DNA of 42,606 bases from contig NZ_LIGG01000001.1 in NCBI RefSeq assembly GCF_001273925.1, positions 2,720,392 through 2,762,997 on the forward strand, given 5' to 3'. Shown here piece by piece: positions 16,350-24,162 of this stretch (the first letter of the stretch is position 1; each line of letters starts with the position of its first letter). Position numbers and translations under genes: made by a program. The DNA comes from Bacillus sp. FJAT-27251 (GTDB lineage Bacteria; Bacillota; Bacilli; Bacillales; Cytobacillaceae). The notes beneath the pieces are model-generated. The model made no database searches. It saw only the letters and a program-made list of their open reading frames with translations, and was not told the DNA's origin.

Positions 16350-17429
16350 ATGATTGAAAAAGGAAGAATTTCCTATTTGGAGCTAGCCTTCATAATGTAT
16401 GCAACAGTGATTGCGACGGCTGTTCTTTACGTTCCATATGTTACAGCACAGCATGCCCACCGTGATTTGTGGCTTTCTCCGATATGGGGGTCTTTGAGCG
16501 GCATTCTAATCGTCGCCATAATTGTCAAACTTTCCAGGCTTTTTCCAGGGAAGACACTTATCCAATACTGTGAGCCTATTCTTGGCCGTACAATTGGTAA
16601 GTTGGTGGCGTTCATTTACTTGTTTTTTCTCTTACACAATGCAGCCGTTGCATTCAGAGAGTATGGAGAGTTCATCGAAAGTGCCTTTTTGCATAAAACT
16701 CCCATGATCATTGTGACCGGAAGCATTGCCCTAACTTGCGCCATTGCTGTCCATGGAGGGATTGAAACGATTGGACGATGCGCGATGATTTTTTTGCCGA
16801 TTGTTTTAGCTCTTTATATCCTGATTTATCTGTTTCTTATTCCGGATTTGAATGTGAAAAATATTTTACCGGTTATGTCAGATGGGGTCATGCCCTCTAT
16901 TAAAGGGTCACTGGCCCCCCACGCCTGGTTAAGCCAATTTTCATTGCTGTCGTTTCTGCTGCCGTTAGTAAGGAAACAGCAAAAGGTGATGAAATGGGGG
17001 ATGATTTCCGTCGCTGCCAGTGTTTTGACGATGGTTTTCATTAACCTGGGAAACCTATTTTTATTTGGTAAGATGATTGCCAATCTTCACTTCCCGGTGT
17101 TTGAAGCGGCAAGATATATTAGCATCGGTTCCTTTTTTGAACATATCGAGTCCATCGTCATCGCCGTGTGGGTTCTTGGCGGCTTCGTTCAACTATCCGC
17201 TTTTTTTTATATGCTCGTCCTTGGTACTTCCCAATGGCTGACATTGCCAAGCTATAAACCATTTGTTTTACCAATCGGATTTTTAATCATTCTATTTTCG
17301 GTCTGGTCCATCCCCACGTTCGAGGACATGATTCGAGGAATGAGCACAACCATGCCCTTTTATTTCCTAACCGTCCAGCTGATCATCCCCATTTTACTTC
17401 TGGGGGTTGCAGTCCTACGCCGGAAATGA
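16350..17429 (+). CDS. GerA-family germination receptor, B subunit (APC-type permease fold)
   Basis: 359-aa polytopic protein with about ten membrane helices, of the GerAB/spore-germination permease family within the APC superfamily. It starts ISYLELAFIMYATVIATAVLYVP and contains the family-typical FREYGEFIESAFLHKTP stretch. In GerA-type receptors this subunit binds the germinant. It is last in the operon, 31 bases after the small D-like gene, and ends at repeat copy F. The order A, C, D, B differs from the A-B-C order of the B. subtilis gerA operon. Confidence 0.94.
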   Translation: MIEKGRISYLELAFIMYATVIATAVLYVPYVTAQHAHRDLWLSPIWGSLSGILIVAIIVKLSRLFPGKTLIQYCEPILGRTIGKLVAFIYLFFLLHNAAVAFREYGEFIESAFLHKTPMIIVTGSIALTCAIAVHGGIETIGRCAMIFLPIVLALYILIYLFLIPDLNVKNILPVMSDGVMPSIKGSLAPHAWLSQFSLLSFLLPLVRKQQKVMKWGMISVAASVLTMVFINLGNLFLFGKMIANLHFPVFEAARYISIGSFFEHIESIVIAVWVLGGFVQLSAFFYMLVLGTSQWLTLPSYKPFVLPIGFLIILFSVWSIPTFEDMIRGMSTTMPFYFLTVQLIIPILLLGVAVLRRK

Positions 17430-17566
17430 TGCAGGGGGACGGTTTTCATGCTTCGGTTGGAGCCTAATCCGATGTTGGATTAGGCTTTTTGAGATTTTTC
17501 TTCCGCTTAAAGGGCTGATGAGCGCTAACTGCCTGATAGGAAGCAGTAGAACCGTCCCCGTGCTTT
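17428..17566 (+). repeat. Full copy F of the dispersed repeat between convergent genes
   Basis: Begins GATGCAGGGGGACGGTT, overlapping the TGA stop of the germination B-subunit gene, and ends AGAACCGTCCCCGTGCTTT. The core AGCCTAATCC / GGATTAGGCT (17461-17486) is followed by TTTTT and can terminate the germination operon. It lies between this operon and the convergent sigma-54 activator gene. Confidence 0.82.
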
Positions 17567-17585
17567 CCAATTATGGGCTTGATAG

Positions 17586-19307
17586 TTAACTTTTTCTTCC
17601 CGTAGGGGGCCTTTCGAGACCATGTTTTTTTATGTGGTATTGAAGGCTTTGTCGCGTGATTCCCAGCTTTTTGGCGGCTTGGGAGATATTCCAGTCTGTC
17701 TGGTCCAAAGTCTTTTGAATATAATGCTCTTGAGAGGTAGTGAATATTGATTTGAAAGGATTCTTTTTTTTGTCCTCGATCTTTTTCGTATCCGGCAATA
17801 TTTTTCTTCTGATGTAGGCCGGGAGATGTTCAAGATCCATTTGCTGATCTGACTCACTGGTCCTGATTATTAAATTCTCGATCAAATGCTCAAGTTCACG
17901 TGTATTTCCGGGCCACTGATATTGGATCAGTGTTGAAAGCAAGTCCTTGGATAGCTTCGGTATGGCTTTCATATATTTTTTCTGGTATTTTCCAAGGAAG
18001 TATTCAATGAAAAAATGAATATCTTCCGTCCGCTCTCTTAAAGGGGTAATATAAAGACTTGTATGAGCAATTCTGTAGAATAAGTCGAGGCGCATTTTTT
18101 CTTCGTCAATCAGTTTCACTGGATCCTCGTTTGATGCGCTGATGACAGTGCATTCTACCGGGATTACTTCATTTGCTCCGACCCTGCGGACCAGCCGCTC
18201 CTGTAGGACCCTCATTAACTTTGATTGCAAAGTAATTGGCATTGAGTTGATTTCATCGAGAAACAGTGTGCCATCTTTTGCATACTCAAACAGTCCAATT
18301 TGATTGGCAGCACCAGTGTACGCCCCTTTGACCGTTCCAAATAAGGTACTTTCCAATAGGGTTTCCGGAATGGCCGCACAGTTAATAGCCACAAAGGGCT
18401 TGTTAGCTCGAGGGCTGTGATTATGCATGCTTTGGGCAAACAGTTCTTTCCCTGTCCCTGTTTCGCCAACAATCAGCACATCCGTATTATGGACGGAAAT
18501 ATTTTGTGCTTCACTAATCAGGTTTTTTAGTGCAAGGCTTTTTCCTTTAATATCGTCAAAGGTAAAAGTTGTTCCATTTTTCAGTGTCTGTTTCACCGAA
18601 TCCCCTTGATTAGAGTGCCTTTTTAACTCAATCGTTTCATGAAGGCGATTTTTGAGATTCGTTTCATTCGTGCTAAGCGAAAAAACTGCGATAGTTTCGC
18701 CATCTTTTTGAATGGGATAGGTGCTGTAATTTACATATTTCGGCACTCCATTAACCCTTGAGTGTGCCCGATACCTTGAAAAAATAGGCTTCCCGGTTTT
18801 AAAGGTATGCTTATGCTCAGAATATTGCGGATTATAATTATAGGCTGACCATAAATGTTTGCCGATAATTTCTTGCTTGTCCAGCCCCTCCAATTTTTCC
18901 TGCGCACTGTTGTATAATCTGATTTTTCCTTCACGGTCACTCATCATTACGCCTTCATTCAGGGATTCCACAATATTTTCAAGACAGTATAATCTCGCTT
19001 TCTCGTTTGTTAATAAATTGGTGGTATCTTCAAGGCAAAGAATAAAGTAGTCATTTCCAATTGTCAGTTTCTTGACTTCAACGGAAAGCTTTTTGCCGTT
19101 TAATTCAACAGAGTATTTTTCATTCTCCACCAGTTTTTCTTCAATGCATGGGAAAAGCGCTGAAATATGTATTCCTGTTGTTACACTTGACTGTATGTCC
19201 ATTGTGTTGATGTCATGCCATAAAATCTCGTGTTTTTCATTTAACACGATTACTCCGTCTGTGAAACTTCTAATTAGGGACCCTATCGATGATGCAATCA
19301 AATCCAT
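17586..19307 (-). CDS. Sigma-54-dependent transcriptional activator, probable hut regulator
   Basis: 573-aa enhancer-binding protein. An N-terminal sensory part (about 1-225) holds a PAS domain (about 105-220, with SDREGKIRLYNSAQEKLEG) and a preceding PAS-like segment. The AAA+ domain (about 250-485) has Walker A GETGTGKE, GAYTGA (a variant of the sigma-54-contacting GAFTGA), Walker B GTLFLDE and a WPGNTREL segment. A Fis-type helix-turn-helix (ISQAAKKLGITRQSLQYHI) ends the chain. The ATG at 19307 is chosen from the GGGGGG run just before it; the frame is open to 19418. It is divergent from hutU, which has a -24/-12 promoter, so it is very likely the hut activator. What it senses (histidine, urocanate or another ligand) is unknown. 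Confidence 0.9.
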   Translation of the reverse strand: MDLIASSIGSLIRSFTDGVIVLNEKHEILWHDINTMDIQSSVTTGIHISALFPCIEEKLVENEKYSVELNGKKLSVEVKKLTIGNDYFILCLEDTTNLLTNEKARLYCLENIVESLNEGVMMSDREGKIRLYNSAQEKLEGLDKQEIIGKHLWSAYNYNPQYSEHKHTFKTGKPIFSRYRAHSRVNGVPKYVNYSTYPIQKDGETIAVFSLSTNETNLKNRLHETIELKRHSNQGDSVKQTLKNGTTFTFDDIKGKSLALKNLISEAQNISVHNTDVLIVGETGTGKELFAQSMHNHSPRANKPFVAINCAAIPETLLESTLFGTVKGAYTGAANQIGLFEYAKDGTLFLDEINSMPITLQSKLMRVLQERLVRRVGANEVIPVECTVISASNEDPVKLIDEEKMRLDLFYRIAHTSLYITPLRERTEDIHFFIEYFLGKYQKKYMKAIPKLSKDLLSTLIQYQWPGNTRELEHLIENLIIRTSESDQQMDLEHLPAYIRRKILPDTKKIEDKKKNPFKSIFTTSQEHYIQKTLDQTDWNISQAAKKLGITRQSLQYHIKKHGLERPPTGRKS

Positions 19308-19403
19308 TCCCCCCCTGAAACCATAATAACCTGTCATGAATATAACATCGATTAAGAATATTTTAAATAGTCTGCATGCAAAAATCATCTGCGCCACGAA
19401 TAT

Positions 19404-19417
19404 TGTAACCGTTTTCA
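19404..19417. promoter_or_regulatory. CcpA binding site (cre) candidate in the hut control region
   Basis: TGTAACCGTTTTCA (TGAAAACGGTTACA on the other strand) matches every fixed position of the cre consensus TGWAANCGNTNWCA. It lies upstream of the activator gene and about 190 bp before the hut sigma-54 promoter. It could mediate carbon-catabolite repression of either or both. Confidence 0.65.
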
Positions 19418-19590
19418 TAGTTTTGCAGTGACTTTATGATATGTAGACGAAAAAAGGTGCCAAATCTATCTGCACTTTTCTTTTTCGCTGATTTGCTAAT
19501 CTGGACAAAAGTAGCTTCGATCCATTTGAAATTCGATGAAAACGGCCGTTTTTTATTAAAAAAAGTCTATTTTATTGAATTTAAGAGACT

Positions 19591-19606
19591 TGGCACGACA
19601 ATTGCA
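19591..19606 (+). promoter_or_regulatory. Sigma-54 (-24/-12) promoter of the hut operon
   Basis: TGGCAC at 19591-19596 and TTGCA at 19602-19606 are separated by exactly 5 bases, a full match to the TGGCAC-N5-TTGCW consensus. It lies 51 bases before the hutU start codon and downstream of a divergently encoded sigma-54 activator. The 350-bp divergent region also holds TGCA-containing motifs (19373, 19424, 19470) and a palindrome AAAACGGCCGTTTT near 19539 that could be upstream activator sites. Confidence 0.92.
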
Positions 19607-19657
19607 TTATATAAAGGTGAGTACAACAAAAACTATAAAATCCAAGGAGGAATCGTT

Positions 19658-21379
19658 ATGTCAACACCAGAAATTTTATACTCAGTTAAAGCACAAAGAG
19701 GTCCGGAACTTCGCTGTAAAGGCTGGAGACAAGAGGCCATTTTGCGGATGCTTGAAAATAATATGGAAAACGCGGAAAAGCCGGAGGAGCTTGTAATATA
19801 CGGAGGGATTGGAAAGGCCGCACGTAACTGGGAGTCTTATCATGCTATTGTCAAATCTTTAAAAGAGCTTGAAGATGATGAAACGCTTGTTGTCCAGTCA
19901 GGAATGCCTGTTGCCGTCTTCAAAACGCATAAGTATGCCCCCACGGTTGTTATGGCAACGACCAATATTATGAAAGCAGACTGGCCAACATTTTATGACC
20001 TTCAGGACAAAAACCTGACGATGTATGCAAACTATACAGCGGCTCCATGGGAATATATCGGTACCCAAGGTGTTATCCAAGGAACGTTTGAGACCTTATC
20101 AGCGATTGCCCGCCTTCATTATAATGATTCACTTGTCGGAAAGATCCTTTTAACAGCGGGGGCCGGCGGGATGGGTGGAAACCAGACAAGGGCAATGACG
20201 ATGCACGGCGGTGTGGCTATTCTATGTGACTCGAATGTTGAGATTATCAAGAGAAGAATTGAAAAAGGATTTATTGATTGCCTGGCTGATTCGTTGGATG
20301 AAGCGATTGCAATGGCTAAACAGCATGCCGCTGAAGGAAAGCCGCTTGGTGTTGCGGTTGTCGGAAATGCTGCAGATATTTTTGAAGAAGTCCTTCAAAA
20401 AGGATTCTTGCCGGATATGTCAACATCGATGACTCCTGGACATGACCCAATTTCCTATTTGCCATCAGGCTACACTGTTCAAGAGGCGGAAGAGCTTCGT
20501 GATACGAATCGCGCCCTTTACCTTGAAAAAGCGCGTGAAACGATGGTTCGCGAGCTAAAAGCGCTAATCAAATTCATGGACCTCGGTGTGCATTCATTTG
20601 AATATGGCACAAGCCACCGCAAAGAGTGTATTGATGCTGGGATGGATGAGAAGGAAGCCAAGCGTCTTCCAGGGTTCGTGGCTGAATATATTCGCCCGCT
20701 CTTCTGCGAAGGCCGTGGACCATTCCGCTGGATCTGCTTGTCAGGTGAGGCGGAAGACCTAAGAAAAATTGACGATATGATTTTGGAGAAATTCAGTGAT
20801 GACCTCCTTGTAACTCGCTGGATCAAGCTTGCGAAGGAACATATTCCAATTGAAGCACTGCCTGCCCGCATTTGCTATATGGGCTTTGGACAGCGTAAGG
20901 CATTTGCCTTGGAAGTAAATGATATGATCAGGCGCGGTGAGCTTGCCGGTCCGGTTGCCTTCTCTCGTGATAACCTTGATTCCGGTTCCATTGTCAATCC
21001 TACCTTTGAATCTGAGAACATGAAGGATGGCGGCGACCTAATTTCTGACTGGCCGGTATTGAACGGGCTCCTGAACGCCGTTGGCATGTGCGACCTTATC
21101 GCCCTTCAGGCGAACTATTCTATGGGTGAAGCGGTTCATACTGGGGTGACGATGGTTGCCGATGGTACAGCTGAATCGGATATGAGACTTGAAGTGGCAA
21201 TGACAGTGGATTCAGGAATCGGTGTTGTCCGCCATGCACAGGCAGGCTATGAAACTGCCAGGGATGTCGCCAATGGAAAAGGTAAACTGACAAATGAAAG
21301 CATCAAAATCCCGTTATGGTGGTCACCGAAAGCCACGTTTGGTCCAAAGGATTTAAAACCGGAAAACGTGAAGGCATAA
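19658..21379 (+). CDS. hutU: Urocanate hydratase HutU
   Basis: 573-aa urocanase, converting urocanate to imidazolonepropionate, the second step of histidine breakdown. The protein contains the expected NAD-binding GAGGMGGNQ segment and YFxR-like family blocks: VIYGGIGKAARNW, the substrate region YTAAPWEYIGTQGVIQGT, and FCEGRGPFRWICLSGE. The ATG at 19658 has an AAGGAGGAA site; the open frame extends back to 19436 but would cross the sigma-54 promoter. It is the first gene of the hut operon. hutI follows after 170 bases that include a hairpin. Confidence 0.97.
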   Translation: MSTPEILYSVKAQRGPELRCKGWRQEAILRMLENNMENAEKPEELVIYGGIGKAARNWESYHAIVKSLKELEDDETLVVQSGMPVAVFKTHKYAPTVVMATTNIMKADWPTFYDLQDKNLTMYANYTAAPWEYIGTQGVIQGTFETLSAIARLHYNDSLVGKILLTAGAGGMGGNQTRAMTMHGGVAILCDSNVEIIKRRIEKGFIDCLADSLDEAIAMAKQHAAEGKPLGVAVVGNAADIFEEVLQKGFLPDMSTSMTPGHDPISYLPSGYTVQEAEELRDTNRALYLEKARETMVRELKALIKFMDLGVHSFEYGTSHRKECIDAGMDEKEAKRLPGFVAEYIRPLFCEGRGPFRWICLSGEAEDLRKIDDMILEKFSDDLLVTRWIKLAKEHIPIEALPARICYMGFGQRKAFALEVNDMIRRGELAGPVAFSRDNLDSGSIVNPTFESENMKDGGDLISDWPVLNGLLNAVGMCDLIALQANYSMGEAVHTGVTMVADGTAESDMRLEVAMTVDSGIGVVRHAQAGYETARDVANGKGKLTNESIKIPLWWSPKATFGPKDLKPENVKA

Positions 21380-21390
21380 ATTTCATCATT

Positions 21391-21422
21391 GGCAGAGATC
21401 CGGGAGGCAGACGGTCTCTGCC
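21391..21422 (+). other. Intercistronic hairpin between hutU and hutI
   Basis: GGCAGAGA(T)CCG pairs with CGGTCTCTGCC around a 9-base loop, starting 11 bases after hutU. It has no T run, so it is unlikely to be a simple terminator. It may be a processing or stability element that separates hutU expression from the rest of the operon. Confidence 0.55.
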
Positions 21423-21549
21423 ATATTATGAATTGCCATCTGGTTCTGCCGGACTGTGCTGACGCTGTTGATCATCACACCACTGGCACTCTCAATCCTG
21501 TAGTCTGTCATCCTAGAATTGCGGGTTTTTTGAATGGAGGCATAGCAAA

Positions 21550-22800
21550 ATGACTGAAACGAAATTAAAGACGAAAATGGATTTATTGATTACCAATGCC
21601 GAGGAGATAGTCACGTGCAAAGGCGAAGGCATGGATGAAATCGGAGTGCTTAAGAATGCCTGGATTGCCATCAAGGACGGTAAAATTGCCGGAATCGGCT
21701 CAGAGGAAGATGTTAAAAACAATTTTGACATAGAGCAATCAACTATAGTTGATGCCTCCGGAAAAGTCGTCGCTCCTGGCTTCGTTGACTCCCACACTCA
21801 TCTCGTCTTTTATGGGACACGTGTTGAGGAATATGCAGCAAAGGTCGCAGGGAACAGCAAGGAAAGGTTTAAAAAGCTCGGCATCACCACTGGGCCTAAC
21901 CGGACGGTTGAATTGACGCGTAACACCCCGGAGGAAAAGCTGTTTGAACAGTCAAGAAAGCGCCTGCTGAGGATGCTTGAATATGGGATTACGACTGTTG
22001 AAAGCAAGAGCGGGTACGGGCTGACGACAGAAAGCGAAATCAAGATCCTCGAAGTAAGCAGAAGGCTTGGTGAGGAAACACCACTTGATGTTTATAATAC
22101 ATTTTTAGGAGCACACGGTTTTCCGGAAAATATGACAAAAAGGGAGTACCTCGATGTCATCATCAATGAAATGATTCCAAGAGTGGGGGAACAGGGACTT
22201 GCGGAATTTTGTGATGTTTGGTGTGATGAGGGCTATTTTACCGCTGAAGAATCGGAATTGATTCTGAAAGCAGGGCTGCGTTACGGAATGAAGCCGAAAA
22301 TCCATGCAGATGCCTATTCCTATATAGGGGGCTCGGACTTGGCGGCAGAACTGGAAATGGTCTCTGTTGACCATTTGAATTACACTCCTGAAGAAGTAAT
22401 GGAAAAGCTTGCAAAAGCCCAAGTAACGGGAGTTTTAATGCCGGCACTCGACTTCGCCGTCGGTCATAAGCGGCCTTTTGATGCTAGGAAGATGCTGGAT
22501 ATGGGCATGCAAATTGCACTGGCAACCGATCTTTGTCCGGCATGCTATACAGGCTCAATGCAATTTGTCATCAATCTTGCCTGCAGACTGTATCAATTCT
22601 CGGTTGAGGAAGCAATCAAGGCAGCCACTTATGGCGGGGCGAAAGCGCTTGGCCTTGAGGACAGGGGAGTACTTCAGGAAGGGAAGATTGCCGATTTGCA
22701 AATTTGGGATGTCCCTACCTATAAGCATATCGCTTACGAGCTTGGGACAAATATAGTAGATACAGTGATTAAAAATGGAAAAGTGGTTGTCCGCCGCTAG
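21550..22800 (+). CDS. hutI: Imidazolonepropionase HutI
   Basis: 416-aa metal-dependent amidohydrolase that opens imidazolone-5-propionate to N-formimino-L-glutamate. The metal site is visible in DSHTHLVFYGTR, KIHADAYSY, SVDHLNYTP and the late aspartate of ATDLCPAC. ITTVESKSGYGL is a family signature. The ATG at 21550 follows TGGAGG. It is followed after 25 bases by the M20-family gene, so they are co-transcribed. Confidence 0.97.
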   Translation: MTETKLKTKMDLLITNAEEIVTCKGEGMDEIGVLKNAWIAIKDGKIAGIGSEEDVKNNFDIEQSTIVDASGKVVAPGFVDSHTHLVFYGTRVEEYAAKVAGNSKERFKKLGITTGPNRTVELTRNTPEEKLFEQSRKRLLRMLEYGITTVESKSGYGLTTESEIKILEVSRRLGEETPLDVYNTFLGAHGFPENMTKREYLDVIINEMIPRVGEQGLAEFCDVWCDEGYFTAEESELILKAGLRYGMKPKIHADAYSYIGGSDLAAELEMVSVDHLNYTPEEVMEKLAKAQVTGVLMPALDFAVGHKRPFDARKMLDMGMQIALATDLCPACYTGSMQFVINLACRLYQFSVEEAIKAATYGGAKALGLEDRGVLQEGKIADLQIWDVPTYKHIAYELGTNIVDTVIKNGKVVVRR

Positions 22801-22825
22801 GTTCATAGATTGAAAGGAGGTTTTT

Positions 22826-23992
22826 ATGTTGAAAACAAACCAGCTATCCACTGCTGCACAATATGTAAAAGCGGAACGTTTACAGGAGTTATTTTTAGAA
22901 TTGGCGAAAATTAACGGCCCGAGCACAAAAGAACAACAGGTTGCCGATTATTTAAAAGAAGTGCTTCCGAAGCTCGGCTTTACCCTTGAATTTGATGAAG
23001 GGCATAAACAATTTGACGGAGAGGTCGGAAATTTGATTGCCTGGCGTGAAGGGACTGATTCCTCTGTCCCGCCGTTATTTTTCTCGACACATATGGATAC
23101 GGTGCTGTCAACGGAAGGGTTGAAGCCTGTCATTAAAGATGGTGTTATTCATTCTGATGGAACCACGATTTTAGGCGCTGATGACCGGGCGGCATTGGCC
23201 GCCTACCTCGAAGCAATCCAGGCCATTATCGAAAGCGGAATCCCGCATGGCCCCATTGAATTAATCCTGACCGTCAACGAACAAAAAGGGCTAGTTGGCG
23301 CAGTCCATATGGACTACAGCAAGGCCAAAAGCAAAATGGGCTATATTTTTGACAGCAGCGGGGATGTCGGACAGATCATCCTTAAGGGCCCTTACAGCAG
23401 CCGGATCATGATTGAAGTCGAGGGCAACGCTGCGCATATTGCTCTTAATGCTGAAGAGGGCAATAACGCGATTCTGCTGGCGGCTGAAGGTTTGTCCAAA
23501 ATGAGGCTTGGCGAAATTGACAAGGAAACAATCGCCAATATTGGGATTATTAATGGGGGAGAGCTTACATCGATCATTCCTGGAAGCGTTACCATCCGAG
23601 GGGAAGTACGCAGTTTTTCCAAAGAAAAACTCGACAGGCAGCTAAATCATATGGAAGAAGTGATGCAGCAGGTTGTCGAGAAGAACGGCGGAAAAGTGAA
23701 TGTGAGCGTCGAGAAAAAATATCTTGGCTTCGAAATCGCCAAGGATGATGTTTTGACGAAAACAGCAGAAGCAGCGGCCCGCAACATTCAAGTGAATCCA
23801 TATTTAACTGAAACGCTGGGAGGGGCAGACACGAACGTGTTAAATGAAAATGGGCTGACCTGCCTGACGCTTGGGCTGGGGTTCCAGAATATCCATACCT
23901 TCAGAGAGTGCATCAGCATTGAAAACCTGGTCAACACAGGGAGACTTACTGCTGCCCTTATTGAACAATGGTATATCAATCATAAAGGATAA
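22826..23992 (+). CDS. M20-family metallohydrolase (PepT-like) within the hut operon
   Basis: 388-aa zinc-hydrolase relative of peptidase T and related M20 enzymes. Metal ligands are visible at H89 in FSTHMDTV, D119/D120 in GADDRAA and D176 in FDSSG, with the general-base glutamate E152. The next residue, normally a second, metal-binding Glu (EE), is Gln here (NEQKG). The dimerisation domain holds H204 in NAAHIALNAEEG. A GGADTN segment and a late HTFRE stretch complete the fold. It sits between hutI and the permease and hutH, while no HutG or HutF is encoded. It may cleave histidine-containing peptides or act on formimino- or formylglutamate; the sequence does not decide. The ATG at 22826 follows AAAGGAGG. 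Confidence 0.85.
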   Translation: MLKTNQLSTAAQYVKAERLQELFLELAKINGPSTKEQQVADYLKEVLPKLGFTLEFDEGHKQFDGEVGNLIAWREGTDSSVPPLFFSTHMDTVLSTEGLKPVIKDGVIHSDGTTILGADDRAALAAYLEAIQAIIESGIPHGPIELILTVNEQKGLVGAVHMDYSKAKSKMGYIFDSSGDVGQIILKGPYSSRIMIEVEGNAAHIALNAEEGNNAILLAAEGLSKMRLGEIDKETIANIGIINGGELTSIIPGSVTIRGEVRSFSKEKLDRQLNHMEEVMQQVVEKNGGKVNVSVEKKYLGFEIAKDDVLTKTAEAAARNIQVNPYLTETLGGADTNVLNENGLTCLTLGLGFQNIHTFRECISIENLVNTGRLTAALIEQWYINHKG

Positions 23993-24091
23993 TGACTAAA
24001 GGCAAGGAGCGATAGGGATATCCAAAGCAAATTGACTCGCCCGAAGTCCAAACTACCTCTGATCAAATGTAAACTATGAAACAAAGTTTAT

Positions 24092-24120
24092 TGCCTCCAT
24101 CCCTTCTGGGGATGGAGGCA
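24092..24120 (+). other. Strong intercistronic hairpin before the hut permease
   Basis: Perfect 12-bp stem TGCCTCCATCCC / GGGATGGAGGCA with a 5-base loop, about 100 bases after the M20-family gene and 43 bases before the permease start. No T run follows. Like the hairpin after hutU it looks like a processing, attenuation or protein-binding element rather than a full terminator. Confidence 0.6.
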
Positions 24121-24162
24121 GAGATGCAAAATCAATTTGTTCGAATCTTGAGGGGGGTCTAT

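Noticed and set aside
24000-24162. A histidine T-box in front of the YuiF-like permease.
   Set aside because: No T-box sequence (GGGTGG-type) or specifier arrangement was seen; only a simple hairpin is present.
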